Source: Sinorhizobium meliloti 4H41
GTDB taxonomy: Bacteria; Pseudomonadota; Alphaproteobacteria; Rhizobiales; Rhizobiaceae
DNA: 64,000 bases
Assembly: GCF_000375585.1 (NCBI RefSeq)
Contig: NZ_AQWP01000002.1
Location: forward strand, 310,001-374,000
Direction: 5' to 3'
Made by a program: the position numbers and the translations under genes
In this document: positions 1-13,146 of the stretch, piece by piece
Position numbering within the stretch: the stretch's first letter is position 1
Layout of the letters: each line of letters begins with the position of its first letter
The notes under the pieces: generated by a model
The model's database searches: none
Seen by the model: the letters and a program-made list of their open reading frames with translations, nothing else
Told to the model about the DNA's origin: nothing

Positions 1-92
1 ACGGCCGCGCGTTCGGCGCCGTCCGCCGCGTTCGCTTGCGGGTGTTTTCCGACCGGGAGACGCCGGATACCCCTGGACGCCTGCCCCGTCAT
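1..92 (-). CDS. possible 5' end of a gene leaving the left edge
   Basis: On the minus strand an ATG at 92-90 is preceded by a purine-rich GGAG-type site and opens a frame with no stop down to base 1 (about 30 codons, starting MTGQASRG). It is too short and too biased in composition to assign. It may be chance, in which case 1-169 is simply the region downstream of the extensin-like gene. No function is proposed. Confidence 0.2.
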   Translation of the reverse strand, partial: MTGQASRGIRRLPVGKHPQANAADGAERAA

Positions 93-169
93 CCTCGACT
101 CCTCTCCCGAGACGAGGCCATCGCGACGTCAGCCGGGTCGTCCGACCGATGGTCCGCTTGTGCAGCGTG

Positions 170-1384
170 CTAATCGCAGTGCCGGTAACCGGACTTACGC
201 GTGCGCAGATCGAAGTGGAAATGGTCCTTGTGGAAAGGATCGCTGCCTGGTCCGAGCACCGTGTGGAAATACTTGCAGCTGTCCGTGCGCACCGCTTTCA
301 GGAGCCCCCGCTCACGGAAAGCAAAGAAGCCCTTCTTGCGCACATCGATTTCCTTGCCGTTTTTCAGCACGAACTTGCCGACGTCTATCGCGTTGCCGCG
401 CGCATGTTCCGACATGGGATTGCCGCGGCGGGAGTTCATCGTCCGGCAGGAGTAGCCGCCGAGGGGCTTGATCGTCTTGACGCCCGACCAGTAACGGTAG
501 CGCGACGACGGCGCCAGCTCGTATTTCACCCACCTGGCGAAGGCTTCCGTTACCTGGCAATTCAGCTTCACCGCAGGTTTGACGGCGATGTCGCCGGACA
601 GGCCGCTGAGCTCGATCGGGTAGTCGATGCCACAGGACGGTCCGTTACGGACGCGCGGAACGTCGCGGAAGACGACGCCGAGCTTCTTCAACCGCTGCCG
701 GCACGCGACCTCCGAGCCCGGCATTTCGCCGGTGTATTCCGGCGTGGACAGGGGGCTGCGGGCGCGCGGTATGAAAGCGACCTGCTGCGGCTGCTCAGTG
801 CGCGTCGCCCGCTGGGGCTCGAGAACACGCGTTCTATTCACTTCCTCGGCCGCGCTCTGCGCGGGAGCAAGGGGCGGCAGGTCGGGATCATAGCCGGGAT
901 TCGCCTCAGGCATCGGCATCGGCTGCGGCGCTCCGGCAAGCTGTCGCACATCGCTTTCGCCGATACCGGCCACGACCGGCTGCGTCGTATTCCCCTCGGC
1001 GATCTCGCCGGCCTGCTCCTGCGCCAGGCCGACCACCGGTTCGACGCCGAGCATGGCGTCCATGTTCACCCCCTCGGGCGGAACCGTCATCGATCCGGCC
1101 CCGGCGACCTGGCCCTGGGGCGCAAGAGCCGCATTACTGGAAGCCGGGGCAACGGAGGTCCGGCTGGCCATGGCGACCGGCTCTGACGACGGATAGGCAG
1201 CGACTTCCTGCTCCGGCATGGCTGCAGGCGCCGGCCTGATCGCGCCGACACGGGAGCTCCCGTCGATTCGGGCCGGTGGCGCAAGCACGTCCGTCGTGCA
1301 GGCAACGAGCGGAATGGACAACAGCAGCGCCGCCAATGGACGATGAAGAAGAGAAACATACGCCATACTGATTGCCGCCTTCAT
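170..1384 (-). CDS. extensin-like C-terminal domain lipoprotein
   Basis: The protein has 404 residues. The chosen ATG at 1384 gives a lipoprotein signal ending in a lipobox (PLVAC, Cys about 29); longer readings put this signal far inside the protein. Residues about 30-210 are a Pro/Ala-rich linker. The C-terminal ~180 residues form the extensin-like domain (Cys-rich, with SEHARGNAIDVG and a late KDHFHFD motif), related to D-Ala-D-Ala carboxypeptidase/VanY-like zinc folds; the His and Asp of those two motifs are the probable metal ligands. It is expected to be anchored in the cell envelope and may act on peptidoglycan, but the substrate is inferred only. It sits downstream of another lipoprotein gene on the same strand, behind that gene's terminator. 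Confidence 0.85.
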   Translation of the reverse strand: MKAAISMAYVSLLHRPLAALLLSIPLVACTTDVLAPPARIDGSSRVGAIRPAPAAMPEQEVAAYPSSEPVAMASRTSVAPASSNAALAPQGQVAGAGSMTVPPEGVNMDAMLGVEPVVGLAQEQAGEIAEGNTTQPVVAGIGESDVRQLAGAPQPMPMPEANPGYDPDLPPLAPAQSAAEEVNRTRVLEPQRATRTEQPQQVAFIPRARSPLSTPEYTGEMPGSEVACRQRLKKLGVVFRDVPRVRNGPSCGIDYPIELSGLSGDIAVKPAVKLNCQVTEAFARWVKYELAPSSRYRYWSGVKTIKPLGGYSCRTMNSRRGNPMSEHARGNAIDVGKFVLKNGKEIDVRKKGFFAFRERGLLKAVRTDSCKYFHTVLGPGSDPFHKDHFHFDLRTRKSGYRHCD

Positions 1385-1556
1385 CCATGACAAAGCTTCG
1401 GCCTTGTCCGTGCGCCGCCTGCCCACAGCCGAGAATGAACCTGCGGAATGTCGCCAAACGGGCGCTCGGTCGAGAAAGTCGGCTTTGCAAAGCAATTTAA
1501 GCAAACGTGGTAAACGAAGCCTTGCCGGCCGCACGCCAAATCGGGCGAGCGGGGAC

Positions 1557-1600
1557 AAAAGAAAAGGCCCGCATCCTTACGGGTGCGGGCCTTTTCTTTG
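1557..1600 (-). terminator. intrinsic terminator, perfect 16-bp stem
   Basis: Arms 1558-1573 and 1584-1599 are perfectly complementary around a 10-base loop. Read on the minus strand the stem ends in a T-rich tract (CTTTTCTTTTG). It lies just after the stop of the Kazal-domain gene. The A-rich other side means it could also terminate in the opposite direction. Confidence 0.85.
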
Positions 1601-1615
1601 TGGGTTTTCGTCCGA

Positions 1616-2146
1616 CTAACGGCATTCCCCCGGATGGGCGACGCGGAACCCGTCCGCTCGTGCCTCGCAGGCATTCGGGAACGTTCTTGATCGTCCATTG
1701 CGCTCGCCGCAGACCGGCGCGAATTCGCGCGTGCAGAATTGCGGCTGCTGCGGACGATCATCCTCACGGCGGCATTCTCCGGGTGCGACGACGCGGAAGC
1801 CTTCGGCGCGCGCCATGCACGAATTTGGGAAGGTCTGCCTTCGCGGGCCGCGCTGGCCGCAAACCGGCGAAAACTCGCGCGTGCAGACCTGCTCTTCCGG
1901 CGGACGGGATGCCGGACGGCATTCGCCGCGATGAACGACACGGAAGCCGTCGGCGCGTGCCTGGCAGGCATTGGGGAAGGTCCGAATGCGATTGCCGCGT
2001 TCGCCGCAGACGGGCGCGAATTCCATCGTGCACATTTGCGGGCCCGGCGGGCGGATCGGTCCCGGACCGGGGCGTGGCTCGTCGACGACCACGGTACAGG
2101 CAGAAAGAAAGCCGGCGGCGGCCAGGAAAATGGCGGCAGACTTCAT
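1616..2146 (-). CDS. three-domain Kazal-type lipoprotein
   Basis: The protein has 176 residues. The ATG at 2146 starts a lipoprotein signal (MKSAAIFLAAAGFLSAC) followed by a Pro-rich spacer. Three tandem modules of about 36 residues follow, each with C-x3-E-F-x-PVCG, then TFPN(A/S)C and a final GEC. This is the pattern of Kazal-type serine protease inhibitor domains, reduced to four Cys per module. It probably sits on the outer membrane or in the periplasm and may protect the envelope from proteases; that role is inferred from the domain. The adjacent gene also encodes a lipoprotein, but the terminator between them argues against one transcript. Confidence 0.85.
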   Translation of the reverse strand: MKSAAIFLAAAGFLSACTVVVDEPRPGPGPIRPPGPQMCTMEFAPVCGERGNRIRTFPNACQARADGFRVVHRGECRPASRPPEEQVCTREFSPVCGQRGPRRQTFPNSCMARAEGFRVVAPGECRREDDRPQQPQFCTREFAPVCGERNGRSRTFPNACEARADGFRVAHPGECR

Positions 2147-2351
2147 GATGAAACGCTTGAAAGGCAACACAGGTCTCCCCCTTGGCTGGCATCTCGGATG
2201 CGGCCGGATCGGCGCGCGATAGCGACCGTCCTCCCGTCGCACCATCTCGCCTGTCTTGCGGCCAGGCGTCAACTCCCGCGAGATGCGCCGTCCACGCACC
2301 ACCGACAGGAGCAGGCTCACCCGCCCGAAGGACGTCGGTTGAACGAAGAGG

Positions 2352-2546
2352 CCCGCGGCCGCTTGTTTGATTTCCTCATTCCTGTGCTTGTCACAGGAAT
2401 CCAGTCAGCCCAAGTCCTTGGGCTGAAAAAACGCTTCCCGCGCCGCAGACGCGGCGCTGCTGGATCCCTGTGACGAGCACAGAGATTGCAGTCCTCCGAA
2501 AAGTTTCCCACAGCGCCGCGCATCTTATTAGACGCGCGGCGCTGTG
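2352..2546. repeat. dispersed mosaic repeat, copy A
   Basis: This intergenic block contains several hairpin modules: CCTGTGCTTGTCACAGG, a GCGCCGCAGACGCGGCGC module, and a terminal palindrome CAGCGCCGCGC...GCGCGGCGCTG. The same modules recur in the same order, inverted, at 18878-19221 and partly at 24582-24665. It resembles the mosaic intergenic elements known from rhizobia. No gene is visible in 2147-2584 apart from this element. Confidence 0.75.
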
Positions 2547-2584
2547 GTGCCGCATGTTTTGACCATTGATCGGCTACGATGGCC

Positions 2585-4399
2585 TCAGGCTGCCCTGCCA
2601 AAGGCCGGCTGTGCGCCCCGTTCCCCGAGCCTGAACTGTTCGAGCAGCGCCTTCAGCTCGCGACTTTCCTGCGCCAGCGTCTGGCTTGCCGCGGTCGTCT
2701 CCTCGACCATTGCGGCGTTCTGCTGCGTCATCTGGTCCATGCTGTTGACGGCCGTGTTGACCTCCTGCAGTCCGGTCGCCTGTTCCCGAGCAGCGGTCGC
2801 AATTGCGGCCACCTGCTCGTTGACACGGTTGACCAGGGCCTCGATCTCCATCAGCGCATCGCCCGTCGAGCGGACGAGTTCGACGCCGGCGCCAACCTCC
2901 TTCACCGAGGTGCCTATCAGCTCCTTGATCTCCTTTGCTGCGCCGGCCGAGCGTTGCGCAAGTTCGCGGACCTCCTGGGCAACCACGGCGAAGCCGCGGC
3001 CGGCCTCCCCTGCCCGCGCCGCCTCGACGCCTGCATTCAGCGCCAGCAGGTTCGTCTGGAAGGCGATCTCATCGATCACGCCGATGATCTGGCTTATCCG
3101 GCTGGACGAGGCTTCGATGCGCCCCATTGCATCGATCGCATTACGCACGATACCACCGGATTTCGCCGCGCTCGCCTTCGTCTCGTCGACCATGTCGCGC
3201 GCTTCCAGGGCACGATCCGATGCCTGGCGTACGGTGGAGGTGATCTCGTCAAGAGCTGCGGCCGTCTCTTCAAGTGCCGCCGCCTGCTGTTCGGTCCGAC
3301 GCGAAAGATTGTTGGCGGCCTCTGAAATGTCGGCGGCACTGCCATGGACGATTTCGGTGGATTGGGAAATGGCGCCGATGACGTCGCGAAGCGCGGCGAC
3401 CGCCGTGTTGAAGTCGTCCTTGAGCTTGGCGTATTCCGGCGCGATCCGGGCCACCGCGGCGGTCAGGTCGCCGTTTGCCAGCCGCTCGAGCGCGCCGCCG
3501 AGCGTCTCCATCGCCTCGGCCTGGGTTGCGGCAGTCGTACGCTGGCGCTCCTCGTTGCCACGCCGTTCTGCGTCCAGGCGGTCCTGCTGCTCCGCCTCGC
3601 GCGATCGCAGTTCGAGGCGCTCCTTGACGGAGTCGCGCAGGACGACGAGCACCTGTGCCATCTGCCCGATCTCGTCGCCGCGATCGGTTTCCGGAACATC
3701 CGAGGAAAGGTCCTCGTCTGCGATCGCCCGCATCGAGACCTTCAGCTTTTCGATGGGCCGAACGACGCTGCGCACGATCGCCAGTGCCGCCATGAGGATC
3801 GCGAGCGCTGCCGCGACCAGAATGCCGGCCATCTGCCAGGCGCGCTCGCGGAACATGGCGGCCAGGTCGTCGGCATAAACACCGGTACCGACCACCCATC
3901 CCCAGGGCTCGAAACCGGCCACGTGCGAATATTTCAGCACGGGCTGGTCGGCGCCGGGCTTCGGCCAGTAGTAATCGACGAAGCCCTTGCCGTGCGCCTG
4001 AACCGTCTTGACGAATTCCACGAACAGGAACTTGCCGTTGGGATCCTTGTTCTGCGTCAGGTCGGCGCCGTCGAGTTCGGGCTTGATCGGATGCATCACC
4101 ATCTTCGGATGCATATCGTTCACCCAGAAATAGCCGCTGTCCTGATAGCGCATCGCCCGGATCGCCTCCAGTGCGCGGCCCTGCGCCTCCTCGCGCGTCA
4201 GCGTGCCGGCCTTTTCCTGGCCGTGATAGGCGTCGAAAACCTTGATCGCGTTCTCATTCATCGCCGCGAGCATGGCCTTGCGCTCGGCAACCAGCTTGTC
4301 CTGCGCCTGGATCAGTCCAAAGGTCAGCGCCGCCGCCATCGTCAAAAGCGCAAACGCGACCAGCGCGTAAAGACGCGCCGAAATTCGAATTCTTCTCAT
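2585..4399 (-). CDS. methyl-accepting chemotaxis protein with Cache sensor
   Basis: The protein has 604 residues. The ATG at 4399 follows a good GGAGG site and puts the first membrane helix at residues ~8-28. A periplasmic single Cache (Cache_2-type) sensor domain follows ([16 protein letters not shown] is a typical motif), then a second helix near 190-212, a HAMP domain, and the cytoplasmic signalling hairpin ([16 protein letters not shown]...GRGFAVVA near 447-483). The protein would bind a small ligand, perhaps a carboxylate as in many Cache_2 sensors, and control CheA. No CheR-tethering pentapeptide is visible at the C terminus. It is monocistronic, with 210 bp shared with the divergent thioesterase gene. 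Confidence 0.93.
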   Translation of the reverse strand: MRRIRISARLYALVAFALLTMAAALTFGLIQAQDKLVAERKAMLAAMNENAIKVFDAYHGQEKAGTLTREEAQGRALEAIRAMRYQDSGYFWVNDMHPKMVMHPIKPELDGADLTQNKDPNGKFLFVEFVKTVQAHGKGFVDYYWPKPGADQPVLKYSHVAGFEPWGWVVGTGVYADDLAAMFRERAWQMAGILVAAALAILMAALAIVRSVVRPIEKLKVSMRAIADEDLSSDVPETDRGDEIGQMAQVLVVLRDSVKERLELRSREAEQQDRLDAERRGNEERQRTTAATQAEAMETLGGALERLANGDLTAAVARIAPEYAKLKDDFNTAVAALRDVIGAISQSTEIVHGSAADISEAANNLSRRTEQQAAALEETAAALDEITSTVRQASDRALEARDMVDETKASAAKSGGIVRNAIDAMGRIEASSSRISQIIGVIDEIAFQTNLLALNAGVEAARAGEAGRGFAVVAQEVRELAQRSAGAAKEIKELIGTSVKEVGAGVELVRSTGDALMEIEALVNRVNEQVAAIATAAREQATGLQEVNTAVNSMDQMTQQNAAMVEETTAASQTLAQESRELKALLEQFRLGERGAQPAFGRAA

Positions 4400-4609
4400 C
4401 CCCTGCCTCCATTTCGAGGCATGCAGAATATGAGCGGCTATTTGCAAAGCTCCTAACAAACGCTCACTAGATTTGAGGGTGATCAAATTAACGATAACAC
4501 CGTCACGTGTGCCGCCTTTTGCTTCTTCAGCGTGGAATTGTTCCGGCGCCTCTTTGCTCGCCTGACGGCAGTGCGTTAAACCTTGTTCGTCAACAGGGAG
4601 ACAGGCCGC

Positions 4610-4999
4610 ATGAACGCAGCAAGCAAGCCGAATGGCGAACTGACCTTGCGCACCCTCGCAATGCCCGGCGACGCCAATGCCGCCGGCGACATCTTCGGCG
4701 GCTGGGTCATGGCGCAGATGGACCTTTCCTGCGGCATCCGGGCCGCCGAGCGCGCCAGGGGCCGCGTCGTGACTGCGGCGGTAAAGGAAATGGCCTTCGC
4801 CATGCCGGTGAAGATCGGCGACACACTCTGCATCTATACCGACATCGTAAAGGTCGGGCGGACGTCGATGACGCTCAAGGTCGAGGCATGGGCACAGCGT
4901 TACCTCTCACATGTCATGGAAAAGGTCACCGACGCCATCTTCGTGATGGTCGCGCTCGACTCGACCGGCAAGCCGACGCCCGTTCCGGCCGAGCAATAA
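4610..4999 (+). CDS. acyl-CoA thioesterase, YciA-like hotdog protein
   Basis: The protein has 129 residues. It opens with the hotdog signature [22 protein letters not shown], in which the Asp of the NAAGD stretch is the usual catalytic residue, and continues with a single hotdog domain as in YciA/BACH-type acyl-CoA thioesterases. It would hydrolyse acyl-CoA to free acid and CoA in the cytoplasm; chain-length preference cannot be read from the sequence. The ATG at 4610 is chosen because homology begins soon after it. The next gene starts 11 bp after its stop, so the two are probably co-transcribed. Confidence 0.9.
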   Translation: MNAASKPNGELTLRTLAMPGDANAAGDIFGGWVMAQMDLSCGIRAAERARGRVVTAAVKEMAFAMPVKIGDTLCIYTDIVKVGRTSMTLKVEAWAQRYLSHVMEKVTDAIFVMVALDSTGKPTPVPAEQ

Positions 5000-5010
5000 G
5001 GGCCTGGTTC

Positions 5011-5601
5011 ATGGAGCAGGTGCAGCCCGATCCGGCGATCTTTTCGCACATACGCGTCGTCATGGGCATGGTGATCAGCCTCTCGCTTGCGCGGCTCCTC
5101 AGCGGCGTTGCGCTTTTCGTGCAGCACCCGGGCAAGACGAAGGTCTATTGGATACACCTCGGCTGGGTGCTGTTCATGTTCTTCTTCCTCGTCCATTTCT
5201 GGTGGTGGGAGTATCATCTGCACTCGCTGGCGGTGATCGACGTCAGCGTCTACCTGTTCGTCATCCTCTATAGCTGCGTCTTCTTCCTCCTCTGCGTCTT
5301 CCTCTTTCCGACGACTCTCGACGAGTACAGCGGCTACGAACATTATTTCATGTCCAGGCGCGCCTGGTTCTTCGGCTTCCTCGCCATCGCATTCGCAGTC
5401 GACCTCATCGACACAGCCTTGAAGGGCAAGGCCTATTTCCAGTCCTTCGGGATCGAATATCCGCTTCGCAACGCGGCCTATATCGCGCTCTGCATCATCG
5501 CGGCGGTCACGCCTGACCGGCGCTTCCATGCGTCTTTTCTGGTCGGCGCGGTTCTTTACCAGCTCACATGGATGTATCGCGCCTTCGACCTTCTCGATTG
5601 A
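5011..5601 (+). CDS. integral membrane protein of unknown function
   Basis: The protein has 196 residues with about five to six hydrophobic helices, and is rich in aromatic residues (HFWWWEYH in the second segment). The ATG at 5011 follows an AAGGG site just after the thioesterase gene. I recognise no catalytic motif. The tight coupling to an acyl-CoA thioesterase is the only contextual clue. It is convergent with the DUF486 gene, 29 bp away. Confidence 0.75.
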   Translation: MEQVQPDPAIFSHIRVVMGMVISLSLARLLSGVALFVQHPGKTKVYWIHLGWVLFMFFFLVHFWWWEYHLHSLAVIDVSVYLFVILYSCVFFLLCVFLFPTTLDEYSGYEHYFMSRRAWFFGFLAIAFAVDLIDTALKGKAYFQSFGIEYPLRNAAYIALCIIAAVTPDRRFHASFLVGAVLYQLTWMYRAFDLLD

Positions 5602-5630
5602 CGGGGGCAGATGCCGCTCGTGGCGATGTC

Positions 5631-5984
5631 TCACCCCTTGAAGATGAACGACGCCCCGAGCGCGATCAGCGCGAAGCCGATGAACTGATGCCAGCCGATC
5701 GGTTCCTTCAGCCAGAAAATCGAGAAGAGGACGAAAATGGTGAGCGTGATCACCTCCTGCATCGTCTTCAGTTGCGCCGCCGAATAGACAGAGTGTCCGA
5801 TGCGGTTCGCCGGCACGGCCAGCCAATATTCGAAAAAGGCGATCCCCCAGCTTGCGACGATGACGATGTAGAGCGGCGACGAAGTGAACTTCAGGTGGCC
5901 GTACCAGGCGAAGGTCATGAACACGTTGGAGAGGAGCAGCAGGATGACCGGCCAGACATAGGCAGGATTGATGGCAAATGGCAT
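5631..5984 (-). CDS. DUF486 (DMT-superfamily) small membrane protein
   Basis: The protein has 117 residues and four predicted helices, with the characteristic TFAWYGHLKF and LFSIFWLKEPIGWHQFIGF segments of the DUF486 family, which belongs to the drug/metabolite transporter superfamily. Length matches the family. The ATG at 5984 is chosen because the family starts just before the first helix. The transported substrate is unknown. Confidence 0.88.
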   Translation of the reverse strand: MPFAINPAYVWPVILLLLSNVFMTFAWYGHLKFTSSPLYIVIVASWGIAFFEYWLAVPANRIGHSVYSAAQLKTMQEVITLTIFVLFSIFWLKEPIGWHQFIGFALIALGASFIFKG

Positions 5985-6197
5985 GGAAACCTCGGGAAGA
6001 GCGCGAATCGCAGGCCGAGAATGCTCCGCCGAGTGCCGGCGTTGCAAGTGCCTTCGGCTCCCGGTGCAACGATGCGACCGTCAGTTTAAGCCGTCGCCTC
6101 GGAGGTCCGGGAAACGAGTGGAGGATCGCGGTTTTCCGTTTCCCTTTTGTACTCGTTCCCCCTTCACTTTCGACCTGACTCTGTCCATATTCCCGGC

Positions 6198-9191
<2,994 letters not shown>

Positions 9192-9437
9192 GCCAGTCCT
9201 ATCAGGATCCAAGGGCCGGACACTGGGCCGTTGCCAGGCCTTTCCAGACATCGAATGGACCAAAGCGGTCGCTGCGAGAGCGACTTCAGAACGAGTGCAA
9301 CGACGCCGCCACTACCCCCAATTTTTTATGGGTAGCCCGAAATGATTAGCCCGACATAGCCGCGGAACCCTTAAATTTTTACGGAACATTTCCTTCCCGA
9401 CACGAATTTAAGTTGTCACTAATTTAGGGAGGAAAAT

Positions 9438-10082
<645 letters not shown>

Positions 10083-10175
10083 CCAGGACGACGATAACCG
10101 CGATGACGGCGGGTCGGGCGCCTGAAGGATCGGCCGCAGGAGCGCTCGACAGCGCCGATGGCAAATGACGAGAGC

Positions 10176-10205
10176 GCCGTGGCCGGCTCTCATAGCCGGC
10201 ACGGC
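10176..10205. terminator. stem-loop between convergent genes
   Basis: GCCGTGGCCGGCT pairs with AGCCGGCACGGC across a 5-base loop, with one bulged G. It lies between the ends of the Gly-rich gene and the convergent J-domain gene. There is no clear T-tract, so termination is only a possibility. Confidence 0.4.
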
Positions 10206-10319
10206 CAGTCCCGCTCCCGGCGCGTCGCGGAGAACGTCTGGCTTGTTGAGGCTATGCGCTTCGCGTTTCACAGCTCCAACGAGCGGTCACCCTGCCATGG
10301 ACCGACGGCCGCACCTGCT

Positions 10320-10937
10320 CTACTCCGCCGCGCGCGCCTTCGCCTCCACCGCTTCCAACTCGTAGGAATACCCCTCCAGCATGGAGTAGGCCTGCTCGAT
10401 CGCCTCGATCTGGGCTTCTGCATTCCTGATCGCCTCGGCGATCGACTGGCTGCGGGCGCGCAGCATGGAGCCGAGCACGTCTGTCTCGGGCCGCCTGCCG
10501 ATGCGGTCGAGATGCTTGCGCACGCGGGAGCGGTGGCGTTCCAGTTCCAGAATGTGGAAGCGGTTTTTGACGATGTCGTCGGAAAGCTTGCGTCGCATCG
10601 CCGCCACCGGATCGAAACTGCCGGGCTCGCGTTCATCGAGTATGAAGTCGTTGACGAGGGTCTCCAGCATCATAAGGCCCTTGAGGTCTTTCGGGTCGGC
10701 GAGCTGGGGATCGTAACCGGTGTCATCGTAGACTTTGCGGCGCACCGGATCCTTCAGGAGATCGTAGGCCGCCTGCAGCTTGCCGAACTGCTCGGCATCA
10801 CCGCCGCGGTCGGGATGCGCGGTCTTTACCGCCCGGCGATAGGCCGTCCGGACCGCCCGTTCGTCGGCGTCGCGCTCAATTCCAAGGAGGGCATAGGGAT
10901 CGATCACGCCGGCCACCTGCTCATCGTCAACTCGCAT
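10320..10937 (-). CDS. J-domain (DnaJ-like) protein
   Basis: The protein has about 205 residues. An N-terminal J domain starts at DPYALLGI and contains the essential HPD motif (AHPDRGGD). The remaining ~120 residues form a charged helical region ending in a Glu/Ala-rich coil. It lacks the zinc-finger and substrate-binding domains of DnaJ, so it is a co-chaperone of the short type III class that would stimulate DnaK ATPase for an unknown client. The ATG at 10937 places the J domain close to the N terminus; a GTG at 10997 would add 20 basic residues and cannot be excluded. Neither start has a strong ribosome site. Confidence 0.85.
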   Translation of the reverse strand: MRVDDEQVAGVIDPYALLGIERDADERAVRTAYRRAVKTAHPDRGGDAEQFGKLQAAYDLLKDPVRRKVYDDTGYDPQLADPKDLKGLMMLETLVNDFILDEREPGSFDPVAAMRRKLSDDIVKNRFHILELERHRSRVRKHLDRIGRRPETDVLGSMLRARSQSIAEAIRNAEAQIEAIEQAYSMLEGYSYELEAVEAKARAAE

Positions 10938-10997
10938 ATTGGTTTCCGGTACAGACCTACCGGTTCGCCGCCGCAGCAGCAAGCCCGCGAGGCTCAC

Positions 10998-11438
10998 GGG
11001 GAGAGTGCAGGCTCAACCTAGTGCCGCGACGAAAATGTGGTCGAAACGAGGCAATCCACGACATTTGCCCCGCGGCACACGGCACCGTGAGGTCACGCGG
11101 GCGCTTCGGCATAAGGCATTGTCCGCAGGTGCGGGACCGCAAGAACTCCCCTTGCCTTTTTCGCGGAATACTGCCAATTCTATTGCCGTTCGGGCGTTTT
11201 CAATCCCGGAGACTGGACTTTCGCTTTGAGCCTGGCTTGACGCCGGGACAGCCGCAAGCGGCATCGTAGACGTCTTTTCCCCGATATCGTGACCACTCGA
11301 CGCCTTTCAGCGCATTTCGCTGAAGACGACACGTTCGCTTCCTTCCGGGGGCGCGGACACACTACCTAAAGCAACCGATGCGTGATATTGAAGCGCAGGG
11401 TTGCGGCAAAGACAGACTGAAGGAAAAGGACTTCTTCC
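10998..11438. promoter_or_regulatory. long leader/promoter region of the cold-shock gene
   Basis: No gene is visible here. A TTCAGCG/CGCTGAA hairpin (11306-11324) and an A/G-rich stretch ending in AAGGAAAAGGACTTC precede the cold-shock start. Long structured leaders are usual for cspA-type mRNAs, where they respond to temperature. The exact transcription start cannot be read. Confidence 0.4.
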
Positions 11439-11651
11439 ATGGCCACTAAAGGCATCGTCAAATTTTTCAACCAGGACAAGGGTTTTGGTTTCATCACGCC
11501 GGAAGGCGGTTCGAAGGACGTTTTCGTCCACATCACCGCTGTCCAGGCCGCAGGCCTCACGACATTGAACGATGGCCAGGAGGTCAGCTTCGACACGGAG
11601 CCGGATCGCATGGGCAAGGGCCCGAAGGCCGTCAACCTCCAGGCTCTCTAA
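11439..11651 (+). CDS. cold-shock protein, CspA family
   Basis: The protein has 70 residues and is a single cold-shock domain with RNP1 (KGFGFI) and RNP2 (VFVHI). It binds single-stranded RNA/DNA and is expected to act as an RNA chaperone. The length is the family standard. An intrinsic terminator follows 25 bp after the stop, so the gene is monocistronic. Several paralogues are usual in rhizobia, so the specific gene name is left open. Confidence 0.95.
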   Translation: MATKGIVKFFNQDKGFGFITPEGGSKDVFVHITAVQAAGLTTLNDGQEVSFDTEPDRMGKGPKAVNLQAL

Positions 11652-11676
11652 GCCTGGCGTTCGACAAAGCGTGAAG

Positions 11677-11706
11677 AGCGGCGCTTCGCAAGAGGCGCCG
11701 CTTTTC
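11677..11706 (+). terminator. intrinsic terminator of the cold-shock gene
   Basis: AGCGGCGCTT pairs with AGGCGCCGCT around a short loop and is followed by TTTTCG, directly after the cold-shock gene. Confidence 0.8.
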
Positions 11707-11778
11707 GTTGGAGAGCACCCCATCCCACCTGCCGCCCGCCTTCCCCTCGCCGGCGAAGGAGACTGCGGCGCAGTCGCG

Positions 11779-12936
11779 TTACTCTGCCGCCTGCCTTGCC
11801 GTTACCGCCTCGAACACCGCGTCGAAAGCAGTGTGGATCACTTGCGGAACGGCATCCTTGCGGGTGGCGTCGGCGGAGAGTATCTGACGATAGCGCCGCG
11901 CGCCGGGCCAGCCTTGGAAGAGCCCGACCATGTGCCGCGTAACGTGGATCAGCCGGCCGCCATTCTCGATATGCGCAGCGGCATGGTTCACCATGGCATC
12001 GCGGATACCGGACCAGAATTCCAGCGACAGATTATGGTTACGATCGGAAAAGCCGTCGGGGTCGATCGGCATGGGCGCGGCCCCCGTCAGCGGGTGGACG
12101 AAATAGCCGTCGGCGGCCGTCAGCAGGCCGCTGTCGTGATAGGCCGCGCGGCCCAGCATCACACCGTCGAGAGGAGCGCCGCATGCGGCCTCTGCCGCAG
12201 TCCCGGTGGCTCCTCCCGTCGGTAGCGACCGCGGATCGAGGTGGGATAGCGCCTGATCCAGCTTTTGAAGACCCCCATTGAGACCAATGAAAAGATTCGT
12301 ATTTTCCGCCTTGAGGCGGTGTACGAGGCCATAGTCGAGCGGCGGAACCTCGCGGTTCTCTTTCGGGCTCAGCCCTTTGAGCCATGCCTTTCGCGCATGC
12401 ACCCACACGGCATCCGTTCCGGCATCCTTGACGCGCCCGACGAGGTCGCGAAGCGCGACTTCCGGATCCTGATCGTCGACGCCGATACGACATTTGACCG
12501 TGACCGGAATCTTGACCGCCGCCTTCATCGCCGCGATGCAGTCGGCGACCAACGCCGGCTCCTGCATCAGACAAGCCCCGAAGGTGCCGGATTGCACCCG
12601 GTCTGACGGGCAGCCGACATTCATGTTGATCTCGTCGTAGCCGAAGCCTTCGGCGATGCGCGCCGCCTCCGCCATCTTCGTCGGATCGCTGCCGCCGAGC
12701 TGCAGGGCGACCGGATGTTCAGAGGCATCGTGGCCGAGCAGCTTTTCCCGGTCGCCGCGCAGAATCGCATCCGCGACGATCATTTCCGTATAGAGCAAAG
12801 CATGCCTCGAGAGCAGGCGCGCGAAAAACCGATAATGACGATCGGTCCAATCTATCATCGGCGCAACGGCAAAGACGGGTGCCTTGAAGTACCTGTTTTT
12901 ATCTTGCTTACCAGCGGTTTGCGCTGTTTCTTTCAT
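11779..12936 (-). CDS. dusA: tRNA-dihydrouridine synthase A
   Basis: The protein has 385 residues and is an FMN-dependent enzyme reducing uridines in the D-loop of tRNA. It shows the DusA hallmarks APMIDWTDRHYR at the N terminus, the active-site NVGCPSDRVQ (catalytic Cys), VKCRIGVDD, HARKAWLKGLSPKENR and the late LGRAAY phosphate-binding motif. The ATG at 12936 gives a normal DusA N terminus; upstream codons are unrelated. A degenerate second copy of its first ~25 codons and upstream region lies at 16746-16894 in the same orientation, as expected where an element has integrated in the 5' end of dusA. Confidence 0.95.
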   Translation of the reverse strand: MKETAQTAGKQDKNRYFKAPVFAVAPMIDWTDRHYRFFARLLSRHALLYTEMIVADAILRGDREKLLGHDASEHPVALQLGGSDPTKMAEAARIAEGFGYDEINMNVGCPSDRVQSGTFGACLMQEPALVADCIAAMKAAVKIPVTVKCRIGVDDQDPEVALRDLVGRVKDAGTDAVWVHARKAWLKGLSPKENREVPPLDYGLVHRLKAENTNLFIGLNGGLQKLDQALSHLDPRSLPTGGATGTAAEAACGAPLDGVMLGRAAYHDSGLLTAADGYFVHPLTGAAPMPIDPDGFSDRNHNLSLEFWSGIRDAMVNHAAAHIENGGRLIHVTRHMVGLFQGWPGARRYRQILSADATRKDAVPQVIHTAFDAVFEAVTARQAAE

Positions 12937-13052
12937 ATCCTGTTGGCTCTCGTTTGACGCGTTTTTAGCCCGTTCCTGCTGTGCTATTGCTACAATGTAG
13001 CAAATGGCTGGAGGCTTATAGCAAAAACATGGGCACCATCGTCTAGCGAAAG
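12861..13052. repeat. dusA 5'-end direct repeat, functional copy (att-like)
   Basis: This segment covers codons near FKAPVFAVAP of dusA and its upstream region. It contains a 20-bp stretch (12869-12888) identical to 16754-16773, and an upstream block (13012-13052) with clear similarity to 16855-16894, notably AGGCTT, TAGCAAA and GAAAG in the same order. Confidence 0.7.
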
Positions 13053-13146
13053 CGCCGGAATGGGCAGAAAGGCGATCATCCCGGTCGAGGATGTCTGCCG
13101 CGACTATTTCAATCACATGACGATTTCCTGAAAGTCTCGAGGTCCA

